This document shows, piece by piece, positions 54,078 through 63,200 of a DNA stretch of 64,000 nucleotides (position 1 is its first letter; the number at the start of each line of letters is the position of its first letter). Source of the stretch: Dinoroseobacter shibae DFL 12 = DSM 16493 (lineage in GTDB: Bacteria; Pseudomonadota; Alphaproteobacteria; Rhodobacterales; Rhodobacteraceae); contig NC_009957.1 in assembly GCF_000018145.1 (NCBI RefSeq), positions 1-64,000 of the forward strand. The letters are read 5' to 3'. The position numbers were made by a program, and so were the translations under genes. Under the pieces are notes generated by a model. That model made no database searches, had not been told where the DNA came from, and saw nothing but the letters and a program-made list of their open reading frames with translations.

Positions 54078-54284
54078 TTAGTCCTGGGGATCTTTCGCGC
54101 TCGGTGGGAACATCACCAGCTCCGAGACCGCGACCGGGAAGTCGAGCTTGAGGCTGAAGAACTCCGAGCCGTCCCCGTTGCGGGTGTTGCGGAACATGGC
54201 GCCCACGCGTTGGAATCGGGTGCGCTCCTGGCCATCGGTATCGGTGAACTTGACGGGAACGGTGGCGACGTAGTGGTTGGTCAT
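54078..54284 (-). CDS. Small conserved hypothetical protein
   Basis: A 68-residue soluble protein (TNHYVATVPVKFTDTDGQER, TRFQRVGAMFRNTR, SEFFSLKLDFPVAVSELVMF) with AAGGAGT upstream of its ATG. The alternating pattern suggests a small beta-rich fold, possibly nucleic-acid binding, like the DUF736-type proteins of plasmids. A decayed copy lies nearby on the other strand (54477). Confidence 0.75.
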   Translation of the reverse strand: MTNHYVATVPVKFTDTDGQERTRFQRVGAMFRNTRNGDGSEFFSLKLDFPVAVSELVMFPPSAKDPQD

Positions 54285-54476
54285 TTGGGTTACTCCTTAT
54301 TGCGATGAGGATCACCCAGCACGGGGGCAAAAGGACCGGTCGCAAGCGCAAATGCGGAGGGTCCGCGGCCCCGCCGTGGAAACCGTATTTGTGCTTGCCG
54401 AAGCGTGAGCTGAGGGCACGAACGGGCCGACCCCGTGCGATCCACATGCATAGCAAAAAGGAGGGACCCGATTGAC

Positions 54477-54646
54477 CTGTGCCATCACGCAGTCGCCACC
54501 ATCCGCGTCCACGTCCTGCCGAACCTGGCCGGGGTGCTGATGACGCCCGCCCGCGTGGATGCGATGTTCCGCGACACCACCCGAGGGTCGAGCAGGGCTT
54601 CAGCCTCAAGTGCGACGTCTCGACCCCTCGCGTCTTGCGCTGCTGA
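54477..54646 (+). pseudogene. Frameshifted paralogue of the 54078 gene
   Basis: Translated from 54477, HHAVATIRVHV and then RVDAMFRDT align with NHYVATVPVKF and RVGAMFRNT of the gene at 54078. After a frame change near 54585 the other frame continues QGFSLKCDVSTPRVL, matching the EFFSLKLDFPVAVSEL block, then stops at 54646. The start codon position is CTG. An AAGGAGGG ribosome-binding site survives upstream. A decayed, inverted duplicate. Confidence 0.7.
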
Positions 54647-54785
54647 CGATGTGCTAGGTGCGCACCATCCCCAGCCCGTACCGATGCGGATGGGCCGAAC
54701 TCTGACGGGCTGGGTAGAGGGATGACGGTGCTGGACGCCGTGAGATGCAGATCAAGTGTGACCGATCGCACGCGCCATGAGATTT

Positions 54786-54812
54786 GACGAAAGGACCGCC
54801 CGAAGGCGACCC
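54786..54812 (-). terminator. UUCG-loop terminator after nucleotidyltransferase gene
   Basis: On the minus strand GGGTCGCC-TTCG-GGCGGTCC then TTTCGTC: an eight-base stem with a TTCG tetraloop and a short T-run, starting 12 bases after the stop at 54824. A second copy differing at one base lies at 55939. Confidence 0.75.
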
Positions 54813-54823
54813 GGTTATGGCCA

Positions 54824-55840
54824 TCACGCGCCCAAGCTGTCGAGCATCCCCCTGGTATCAGGCATTCGCTTCAGCGAGTTGCCGATGTGTTCCCGCCAGC
54901 GCGGCCCAACCTCCATTGCGGTGGCATAGGCCCGAGCCAGATCATCGGGCCGGTCCTCGGCCATCGCTTCGATAAGGAAAGCCGCCTGCTCGCGGTCCTT
55001 CGCGGATTTCAGGCTCCCTGCCCCATCGCGGCGCCGGTCGGCAATGATCAGTTTGTGGACTGCATAACGCTCCGGGCGGGGCACCTGCACCAGAACGCCG
55101 GATCTATAGATCGCCGCCGCGTGGATCGGCTCAGCGATCAGGAAGTTGAGATAGTTCAATCCTTGGGCGTTCACGCCCAATGCTGGCAGATCACGGATGG
55201 TCTCATCCCCGAACGCCGGTGTCAGGAACTCGACCAGTTGGCCGCTGCCACCCTGGGCCCATCGCCATGTCCGACCTTGGTCAAGAGCTGGCAGAGGATC
55301 GAATTTGAGCGCTGAGAACGTCTCGGCAAGACCCGGGTCGACCTGATCCTGCAACGCAACGCTGAGCTTCTCGAACTGCGCGATGTCGATGTCGCCAGTA
55401 TTGGCCATACCGCCAATTGGCAGACGGATACCAAGCTCGCCTTCATAGAGGCGAAATGCATTGGTTCCGACGATGGTGCCACCCAACCGGAAGGTTCCGG
55501 CTGCGGCCATGGCCGACAGGATGGAACCGGTCGCCCGGTCGATGGGCGTCATTCCTTCCGCACGCAAGAGCCGGACAAGCCGCGACCGTTCCGCCTGCCG
55601 ATCCTTGGCCGTTGCGCGCAGCTCTTCGATCCGGTCGATGCGCGCGCGCGTCTCGTCGCTGTCTTCGCCGATATAGATGAACCGCATCTCCGTCCCGACA
55701 CGGCGCGCGGCATACCAATAGGCCTTATCCCCACGCTCCTTGAGCGTGGGCTTGCCTTCGACACCGGACAAGGCGTCGTCCTTCAGAAGACGCACCAGGT
55801 CGGTATAGGCGCTCATCGCGATGCTGCTGAGTGGGGTCAT
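54824..55840 (-). CDS. GSU2403-family nucleotidyltransferase-fold protein
   Basis: About 338 residues from ATG 55840 (MTPLSSIAM); an ATG at 55849 is an alternative. The nucleotidyltransferase core appears as GGTIVGTNAFRLYEGELG followed by NTGDIDIAQFEKLS, giving the G(S/T)...DxD pattern. The family is found on mobile elements and resembles the antitoxin or toxin NTases of AbiE-type systems, but no partner gene is present here. It is bracketed by two copies of one terminator, and its promoter region is AT-rich relative to its neighbours. Confidence 0.78.
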   Translation of the reverse strand: MTPLSSIAMSAYTDLVRLLKDDALSGVEGKPTLKERGDKAYWYAARRVGTEMRFIYIGEDSDETRARIDRIEELRATAKDRQAERSRLVRLLRAEGMTPIDRATGSILSAMAAAGTFRLGGTIVGTNAFRLYEGELGIRLPIGGMANTGDIDIAQFEKLSVALQDQVDPGLAETFSALKFDPLPALDQGRTWRWAQGGSGQLVEFLTPAFGDETIRDLPALGVNAQGLNYLNFLIAEPIHAAAIYRSGVLVQVPRPERYAVHKLIIADRRRDGAGSLKSAKDREQAAFLIEAMAEDRPDDLARAYATAMEVGPRWREHIGNSLKRMPDTRGMLDSLGA

Positions 55841-55938
55841 GCCTATCATTTCCAAGTTTTGCTTGGCATTCGTATACCTATCAAAACAGGAAATTGCTAG
55901 GCAAAGTAATTTGGAGAACGTCCACACCCAGAAGAAAC

Positions 55939-55965
55939 GACGAAAGGGCCGCCCGAAGGCGACCC
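55939..55965 (-). terminator. UUCG-loop terminator after DUF2493 gene
   Basis: On the minus strand GGGTCGCC-TTCG-GGCGGCCC then TTTCGTC, eight bases after the stop at 55973. It is 26 of 27 bases identical to the terminator at 54786. Confidence 0.8.
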
Positions 55966-55972
55966 TCTCTCT

Positions 55973-56902
55973 TCAATCCTGCGACGCCTTCTTCGCCGGG
56001 TCCGCAACCCGCATGACCGTCAGGCCTTTCGCTTCCGCCTTCTGCCCGAGGTTCAGCGCGACCCCGTTGCCGCCGAAGAGCACAACCCCCGTCGCCGCGA
56101 ACTTGTCGTCCAGCATTTCGTCGTTGCACTTGAACGGTGCCGCCCGCCCGTGTGCGGACCAGCGCGGATCGAAGCGCGCCTGCGCGACCCCGCGTGCCCG
56201 GGCCCACCGAGCCGCAATCATTTCAGCCCCGTGCTTGCCACCCTTGTGGCAGAGGAAGATCTCCTGGTTCCGGTTCTGCCTGATCCGCTCGCGAACCTTG
56301 TCGAGCGTGTTGAAGATCACATCGACATCGGTCCAGTCGGTGGCGCCCGAGACGATCAGGGGCACCCCCTCGACTTTCGACTTCTCGGCGGTTTCGCGGT
56401 CGTGCTGCTCCAGCAGCTGCCGCGCCTCGAAGACCGCCCCGGTCTCTTGCGCCCGGACGCTTGCGCGAGACCCGGCGGGCGGGATGAAGGCGTGACCGGT
56501 CTCGATCTCATAGCATTCCGCCGCCGCCTCGCTCATCACCTCGATGGCCCCGACGATCTCGCGCAGCTGCAGGAAGCGCGCCTGCGCCTCTTCCAGCGCG
56601 GTCTCGGCGATCTCCGATCCGTCGTGGGATTTTGCCAGCGCGCCGATCTTGTCGGCGGTGCGGTCGACCTCCTTACCAAGTGCCACCTTGCGGCGCTGCA
56701 GGATTGTGGCGAGCCCATGGGCCAGCGGTTCGATTTCTGCCTCCAGCCCGGTCATGCGCAGCGGACCGAGCAGAGCCTCGAAACTCTCGCGGATGATGCG
56801 GTCGGTCAGGATGTGATCTTCTGGGATAGGCAACTGTGCGTCCTTCTCGGTCAGTCCGAAAAGCTCGATGGTTTCGTAGGTGCTTGCGGTGTCGTAAGCC
56901 AT
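55973..56902 (-). CDS. DUF2493 (SLOG-like) domain protein
   Basis: A 309-residue protein from ATG 56902 with GGAGACC upstream. The N-terminal ~170 residues are helical. The C-terminal DUF2493 domain, a YspA-type nucleotide-binding SLOG relative, has PLIVSGATDWTDVDVIFNTL, FLCHKGGKHGAEMIAARWA and VLFGGNGVALNLG. It is typical of alphaproteobacterial plasmids next to transfer and DUF736 genes. It may sense or process nucleotide-derived ligands; the role is unproven. Confidence 0.85.
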   Translation of the reverse strand: MAYDTASTYETIELFGLTEKDAQLPIPEDHILTDRIIRESFEALLGPLRMTGLEAEIEPLAHGLATILQRRKVALGKEVDRTADKIGALAKSHDGSEIAETALEEAQARFLQLREIVGAIEVMSEAAAECYEIETGHAFIPPAGSRASVRAQETGAVFEARQLLEQHDRETAEKSKVEGVPLIVSGATDWTDVDVIFNTLDKVRERIRQNRNQEIFLCHKGGKHGAEMIAARWARARGVAQARFDPRWSAHGRAAPFKCNDEMLDDKFAATGVVLFGGNGVALNLGQKAEAKGLTVMRVADPAKKASQD

Positions 56903-57593
56903 GTCTGGTCTCCAGTATTCGGTTGAGGAGCCACCACGTGAGTGTGGGGGCATGGCCGAATGCCTGGTTTCCGAATCTGCCCGGGTCAGGGACGGCGCAG
57001 CCGCCGGCTTGCCGGGCGCAAAAGTTTTCCGCGCGCTGCACCCGATACAGGCCCGCGCTCACGCACGGGACCGCCCCAAGCCATATGTACCGCCCTCGCC
57101 GAAAAGTTTTGCGATCCTTGACGCGGGCTGATTTGGGGGCCATCCGGAGGATATGCTTCCGCACTCATGTGTGTGTGTATTGACGGTAGGTTTGCCCGAC
57201 CCGAGCAGGCAAACGGCCCGACCGGACGCGGGAGACGGATGAAGCGGCGGGATCGTTTTGCCGCGCAAAACAGACCAGAGCGCAATCCGGCGGAGCGGCC
57301 GAGGAGGGACGTGCTCGCGAGGCGGGCAAACCGGGGGCCTGGGTGCGACGCCGCGGTGAGGCCGCATGGCCGAATGCGCGACGGACCGAAGGGCCGTTCT
57401 CCCCTGCGACACGCGCAGCCGAGCGGGGGAGGTATTGGTCGCGTTTGTTTAAAGCGATTGAGCGTGAACTTTCTTGGCAGGCACACGTTACCCCAAAACT
57501 GCATCGTTGAGAAAAAGTCACACTTTTCAGACGATCTGTGTTCTGCCATTGTTCTCGATTAAATCCCCATTTCGATTCCCAAGCGTACGACAG
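56903..57593. other. Non-coding region, 690 bases, with short repeats
   Basis: No protein-like frame on either strand. It holds a 14-base direct repeat GCATGGCCGAATGC (56950-56963 and 57364-57377), AAAAGTTTT cores near 57020 and 57104, and GTTTTGC-CGC-GCAAAAC near 57254. The right end contains the LexA box and promoter of the SOS operon. The repeats might mark a replication, transfer or partition site. Confidence 0.45.
57540..57554. promoter_or_regulatory. LexA (SOS) box
   Basis: GTTCTGCCATTGTTC fits the alphaproteobacterial LexA direct repeat GTTC-N7-GTTC exactly. It lies 39 bases before the SRAP start codon and should control the SRAP-imuA-imuB-dnaE2 operon. Confidence 0.85.
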
Positions 57594-58274
57594 ATGTGCA
57601 ATCTCTACTCCCAGACCAAAAGCCAGGACGCGATGCGCCACCTGTTTAACGACATGCTCGGGGAGAATGAGGAACTTGTAGACAGCACCGGGAACCTGCC
57701 GCCTCAACCTGGTATCTGGCCCGATTATCCGGCACCGATCATTCGACATGGTGAAAGCGCAGCGTGGCAGCTGGCCATGGCCCGTTGGGGCATGCCGACC
57801 CCTGCGAAGTTTCTCGAAGGCAAGCGCACCGACAAGGGTGTCACCAATATCCGCAATGTCGGCTCTCCCCATTGGCGGCGCTGGCTCGGTGTCGAACATC
57901 GTTGCCTCGTGCCCTTCACCAGTTTTTCGGAAATCGACGGGCGCCGGGGTGCGCCGCGCAATTCGCCGGTCTGGTTCGCTTTGGACGAGGATCGGCCGCT
58001 CGCCTTCTTCGCCGGGCTGCGGACGGAATGGACCTCGGTGCGCAAGCTGAAGGAAGGCGAGGTGACAGCGGAGATCTTCGGTTTCCTGACCTGCCCGCCC
58101 AATGCCGAAGTTGCGCCGATCCACCCCAAAGCCATGCCCGTCATCCTCACGCAGCCCGAGGAATGGCGGCACTGGCTGACCGCGCCGGCCGAGGAGGCCC
58201 TGAAGCTCCAGCGTCCCCTCCCGGACGGGAGGCTGAAGATCGTTGCCGAGGGGGTGCGCGAGGATGCGGTTTGA
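57594..58274 (+). CDS. SRAP/HMCES (YedK) family protein
   Basis: A 226-residue protein from ATG 57594, so that catalytic Cys 2 becomes the N-terminal residue (MCNLYS). Further SRAP motifs are TNIRNVGSPHWRRWL, RCLVPFTSFSEID and IHPKAMPVIL. The enzyme crosslinks covalently to abasic sites in single-stranded DNA and shields them. It overlaps imuA by 11 bases, directly joining it to the mutasome operon. Confidence 0.93.
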   Translation: MCNLYSQTKSQDAMRHLFNDMLGENEELVDSTGNLPPQPGIWPDYPAPIIRHGESAAWQLAMARWGMPTPAKFLEGKRTDKGVTNIRNVGSPHWRRWLGVEHRCLVPFTSFSEIDGRRGAPRNSPVWFALDEDRPLAFFAGLRTEWTSVRKLKEGEVTAEIFGFLTCPPNAEVAPIHPKAMPVILTQPEEWRHWLTAPAEEALKLQRPLPDGRLKIVAEGVREDAV

Positions 58275-58851
58275 TCCGGCTCCGAGCGAACTCTTTGCCC
58301 TGGCCCGGCACCGGGTCCATGAGGCCGAAGGTCCAGGCCGGCGCAGCTTCGCATTGCTGCAGGCCGCCCGACATACCGAGGCCCTGATCTGGATCATTCC
58401 CGGGCATGCCCCGCACCAGCCAATGCTCCGGGGTCTGCCCGAAGGCGTCGGGGAGCGGCTGCATCTCATCCGTCCCGCGAATGAGACCGACCTGCTCTGG
58501 GCCACCGAGGAAGCGCTACGATCCGAAGGGGTCGGACTGGTGATCGCGGAGCCGGAAAAGCCCCTCTCCCTGATCGCCGGGCGACGCCTGCAGCTGGCCG
58601 CGGAAGCCGGTCGAACCACCGGACTCATGCTGATCCGCGAAGGCCAGGGCAGCAATGCAGCCGAAACGCGGTGGCATTGCGCACCGAATGCGTCGGAACG
58701 ACGGGACTCGACTCTGCATCAATGGGCCCTTAGTAAGAACAAAAAGGGAACATTGAGAACCTGGACTGTGCATTGGAATGGCAAGACGGCTGCTGTCCAT
58801 CCGGTTTCCGCGGCTGGCAAGCGACACGAGTCTGCGGAGACGTCCCGTTGA
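58264..58851 (+). CDS. imuA: ImuA, mutasome accessory protein
   Basis: A 195-residue protein from ATG 58264. RecA-like fold pieces are visible (ALIWIIPGHAP, GVGLVIAEPEKPLSLIAGRR, LQLAAEAGRTTGLMLI) but no Walker A. ImuA helps assemble the ImuB-DnaE2 translesion complex. It overlaps imuB by 74 bases, so translation of the pair is coupled. Confidence 0.88.
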   Translation: MRFDPAPSELFALARHRVHEAEGPGRRSFALLQAARHTEALIWIIPGHAPHQPMLRGLPEGVGERLHLIRPANETDLLWATEEALRSEGVGLVIAEPEKPLSLIAGRRLQLAAEAGRTTGLMLIREGQGSNAAETRWHCAPNASERRDSTLHQWALSKNKKGTLRTWTVHWNGKTAAVHPVSAAGKRHESAETSR

Positions 58852-60277
58852 GGGACCGTTCGCCCTGATCCACAGGTCAGGGAATGCCGAACATGTGCAT
58901 TGTCTGAACCAGGCCGCCGAGATGCGCGGATTGCATCCCGGCATGGCGGCGGCCGATGCCCGCGCCATCTGCCCTGAGTTGATCACGCGACCGGCCGATC
59001 TTGCACGGGAAGCGGCGGCACTGGCAGGCCTCAGACGGTGGGCAGGGCGTTATTCCCCGATGGTGGCGCGGGACGGCCCGGGCGGGCTTATCGCCGATAT
59101 CTCCGGCGTGCCACATCTCTTCGGCGGCGAGGCCGAAATGCGGGGCGACCTTCATGCGCGGCTGGAACGGGTCGGCCTGACTCTCTCGAGCGCCATCGCC
59201 GAAACCCGTGGCGCAGCCCAGGCGCTCGCCCGCCATGGCGGCGGCATCCTGCCAGAGGGCGCGGCGAAGGAGGGTATCGCGCGCCTGCCCGTCTCGGCGT
59301 TGAGGATCGGTAGCGATGTGGCCGAGGGACTCGCCCGGATGGGGCTGAACAGGATCGGCGATCTCACCGATCTGCCGCGGGCGCCGCTCGCGCGTCGGTT
59401 CGGCCCGGGGCTCGTGCTGCGGCTCGATCAGGCGCTCGGCCTTCAGCCTGAGCCGGTCTCCCCGGAGGCGGACGCGCCGTATTTCGGGGTGCGGATGACG
59501 ATGCCGGACCCCATCGGTCTTGAGGCCGATGTCATGTCGGGCCTTGCACGCCTGCTCGACCGGCTGTGCAGCACACTGGCCCAACATCATCGTGGCGCAC
59601 GGCGGCTGCGGCTCGAACTGCACCGGGTCGACCGGGAGACCGCGCAGGTCGAGATTGGGCTGGCCCGGCCGATGCGCGATCCCGAGCGCATTGCGGCCCT
59701 CTTCAAGAAAGGCGTATCGGAGGTCGAAGCCGGGTTCGGGATCGAGGCGATGCGCCTCGTCGCCCATGTGACCGAGGACTTGCCACCCGAGCAGATCGGC
59801 GGACCCCGAACGATAGCCCGCGAGGACGCGCTGGCCGACCTCTTCTCCCGGCTCGGCAACCGGCTGGGCTTCGACCGGGTCCTGCGGCTCCTGCCTGCCA
59901 CCAGCAAGATCCCCGAGCGGAGTTTTCTCGTGACACCCGCCGCCTACAGCGCGGCGGAACCTCCGCCACCGCATCGTGGACCGGATCGGCCGATCATCAT
60001 CTTTCCGTCTGAGCCGGTCACCACGAAGGGGCTGGGCCAGCCCGGACATCCTCCAGCCCGGTTCGCCTGGCGGCGCATGTCTTTCACTACCCTGCGTGCG
60101 GACGGGCCGGAGCGGATCGCGCCGGAATGGTGGTTCGACGATCCGGCCTGGCGCTCGGGTCTGCGCGATTACTGGCGGGTGGAGACCCGCGAGGGCGCAC
60201 GGCTCTGGCTCTACCACACGCCACAGGCGCCGGCCTGGCCCGCGCAGAGCTGGTTCGCGCAGGGAGAGTTCGCATGA
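58778..60277 (+). CDS. imuB: ImuB, catalytically inactive Y-family polymerase subunit
   Basis: A 499-residue protein with Y-family polymerase architecture. The first catalytic motif reads LLSIRFPRLAS, lacking the metal-binding Asp of active enzymes, as expected for ImuB, which acts as a scaffold linking DnaE2 to the clamp. The palm motif LIADISGVPHLFGG and the little-finger region (DRLCSTLAQHHRGARRLRLE) are present. It overlaps dnaE2 by four bases. Confidence 0.92.
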   Translation: MARRLLSIRFPRLASDTSLRRRPVEGPFALIHRSGNAEHVHCLNQAAEMRGLHPGMAAADARAICPELITRPADLAREAAALAGLRRWAGRYSPMVARDGPGGLIADISGVPHLFGGEAEMRGDLHARLERVGLTLSSAIAETRGAAQALARHGGGILPEGAAKEGIARLPVSALRIGSDVAEGLARMGLNRIGDLTDLPRAPLARRFGPGLVLRLDQALGLQPEPVSPEADAPYFGVRMTMPDPIGLEADVMSGLARLLDRLCSTLAQHHRGARRLRLELHRVDRETAQVEIGLARPMRDPERIAALFKKGVSEVEAGFGIEAMRLVAHVTEDLPPEQIGGPRTIAREDALADLFSRLGNRLGFDRVLRLLPATSKIPERSFLVTPAAYSAAEPPPPHRGPDRPIIIFPSEPVTTKGLGQPGHPPARFAWRRMSFTTLRADGPERIAPEWWFDDPAWRSGLRDYWRVETREGARLWLYHTPQAPAWPAQSWFAQGEFA

Positions 60278-63200
60278 CCGGTTATGCGGAGCTCTGCGTG
60301 ACGAGCAATTTCACCTTCCTGACCGGCGCCTCGCATCCTGAGGAGCTGGTCACGCGGGCTGCCGAACTGGGTCTGAAGGCCATCGCCATCACCGACCGCA
60401 ACTCGGTGGCAGGCGTGGTGCGGGCCTTCTCGGCCCTGAAAGAGCTGGCCCGACTGCGCGAGGAGGCCCGTGCAGCGAGCGACGGGGCCGAGGCCGGACC
60501 AGTGGTCCGATCCCGGCAAGTGACCGATCATTCCAGCCGCCAGACGATGCAGCACATGCCGGCAGGCGATGCGCCCCGAATTCCGCCGGACATGGTGTTG
60601 CCGAAGCTGATCCCTGGCGCCCGGATCGTGCTGACCGACAGCCCGGTCGACTGGCTCGCCCTACCCGCCGACATCGCGGCCTGGTCGCGGCTGACCCGGC
60701 TCCTGTCCCTCGGCAAGCGGCGGGCCACGAAAGGCGAATGCCATCTGACGCGCAAGGATCTGTTGGATTGGGGCGAGGGCATGGTGCTGATCGCGCTGCC
60801 GCCTGACCCAATGGAGCACCCGGCCCGGGCATCTTTAAGCGACCTGCGGCATATGCTGCGCATCTTCCCCGGCCAGTGCTTTCTTGGCGCGGCCCCCCGC
60901 TATGACGGGCGAGACCCAACCCGCCTCGACCAGCTGGCCCGGATCGCCCAGGACACCGGCCTGCCGCTCGTGGCCCTCGGCGAGGTGATGATGCATCGCT
61001 CGTCCAGGCGTCCGCTCGCCGATGTCCTGACCTGCCTGCGCGAGGGCTGCACGATCGACACGATCGGGGAGCGCCGGCTGACCAATGGCGAGCACCGGCT
61101 CAAATCCCCGGCCGAGATGGCGCGGATGTTCCATCGCTATCCGGCGGCGATCCGGCGGACACTGGAGATCGCCGACCGCTGCGCTTTCCGGCTGGACGAT
61201 CTGCGCTATCAGTATCCCGACGAGGCGCGAGACGGCGAACCCGCGCAGGCGCGGCTCGAACGATTGTCGCGGGAGGGGCTGCACTGGCGCTATCCCGAGG
61301 GGCCGCCGGCCCGGATCGTCACGCGGGTCGACAAGGAACTGAAGCTCATCGGCGAGATGGGCTATGCACCGTATTTCCTGACGGTCCATGACATCGTGGC
61401 TTTCGCGCGCTCGAAGGGCATTCTCTGCCAGGGCCGCGGGTCGGCCGCCAACTCGGTCGTCTGCTACCTGCTCGGCGTCACCGAAGTGCCCCCCGAGAGC
61501 ATCACCCTGATCTTCGAACGCTTCATCTCGAAGGAACGCGGTGAGCCGCCTGATATCGACGTGGATTTCGAGCACGAGCGGCGCGAGGAAGTGATCCAAT
61601 GGATCTACGAGCAATATGGCCGGCATCGCGCCGGGCTGACTGCGACCGTGATCCATTTCCGTTCACGCGCCGCGATCCGCGAGGTCGGCAAGGTGATGGG
61701 ACTGAGCCAGGACGTAGTCGCCCGGCTGTCGGGGCAGATCTGGGGCTGGTCGTCCAGCGCACCAGGAGAAGATCGGATGCGCGACGCCGGAATCGATCCG
61801 GCAGACGGGCGCGTGGCGCTGGCGGCGAAACTGATCGGTGAGATCATCGGGTTTCCCCGGCATCTGAGCCAACATGTCGGCGGCTTTGTCATCACCCATG
61901 GCCGACTCGACGAGCTCTGCCCCATCGAGAACGCGGCAATGGAAGATCGCACGGTCATCGAATGGGACAAGGACGATATCGACGCGCTTGGGCTCCTGAA
62001 GGTCGATGTGTTGGCGCTCGGCATGTTGACTTGCATCCGGAAGGCCTTCGGGCTGCTGGACGATCACCGTCACCTGCAGCTGACCCTCGCCAATGTGCCG
62101 CCTGAGGACCCGGTGGTCTATGACATGCTCTGCAAGGCGGATGCGGTCGGGGTCTTCCAGGTCGAGAGCCGGGCACAGCTGAACTTCTTGCCGCGCATGC
62201 AGCCGCGAAAATTCTACGATCTGGTCTGCGAGGTCGCGATCGTCCGCCCCGGTCCGATCCAGGGCGGCATGGTTCATCCCTTCATCAACCGCCGTCAGGG
62301 CAAGGAGAAGGTCGAAGACCTCGGTCCTGCCATGATGGAAGTACTAGGCCGGACCTATGGTGTCCCCCTCTTCCAGGAGCAGGCCATGCAGATCGCGGTG
62401 GTCGCGGCCGGCTTTTCGGCGGCCGAGGCCGACCGGCTGCGCCGGTCGCTCGCAACCTTCAAGCGGATGGGCACGATCGGCGCGTTCCGCGAACGGTTCA
62501 TATCGGGCATGTTGGCCCGCAGCTATGAGGCGGGGTTCGCAGAACGTTGCTTCGCCCAGATCGAAGGCTTCGGCAGCTATGGCTTCCCCGAAAGCCATGC
62601 GGCGAGTTTCGCGCGGCTGGTCTATATCTCGGCCTGGCTGAAGCGGCACCATCCGGCCGTGTTCACCTGCGCCCTGCTGAACAGCCAGCCGATGGGCTTC
62701 TACGCCCCGGCTCAGCTGGTTCGCGACGCGCGTGAGCATGGCGTCGAGATCCGGGCCATCTCGGTCAATCATTCGGCCTGGGACTGCACCCTGGAGCCGC
62801 GCGGTGACGGGGCGCTGGCGCTGCGGCTCGGGTTTCGGCAGATCAAGGGGATGCGGGAGGAGGATGCGAACTGGATTGAGGCCGCCCGCGGCAATGGCTA
62901 CCCCGATGTTGAGGGCCTCTGGCGCCGGGCCGGGGTCAGGCCCGATGCACTGGAACGGTTGGCAGAAGGGGATGCCTTCGCCTCGCTCGGTCTCAATCGG
63001 CGCGATGCGCTATGGGCCGCCCGGGCATTGCGAGGGCCAAATCCCCTGCCCCTTTTCGGGGCCGATGGTGAAGGCGGGGCGGAACCGGAGGTTGCGCTGC
63101 CGGCGATGACGCTGGGCCAGGAGGTGATTGAGGACTACCTGGCACTGCGGCTTTCTCTGCGCGCCCATCCTATGGAACTGCTCCGACCGCGCCTGCCGGA

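Noticed and set aside
54786-55965. The 27-base direct repeats as transposon target or attachment sites
   Set aside because: They fold as TTCG-loop terminators right after two stop codons, so a terminator role explains them first; recombination remains a secondary idea.
57165-58655. A 496-codon minus-strand frame
   Set aside because: Spans non-coding DNA plus antisense of SRAP and imuA; composition is not protein-like.
58877-60217. A 446-codon minus-strand frame
   Set aside because: Antisense to imuB; no recognisable domain or start site.
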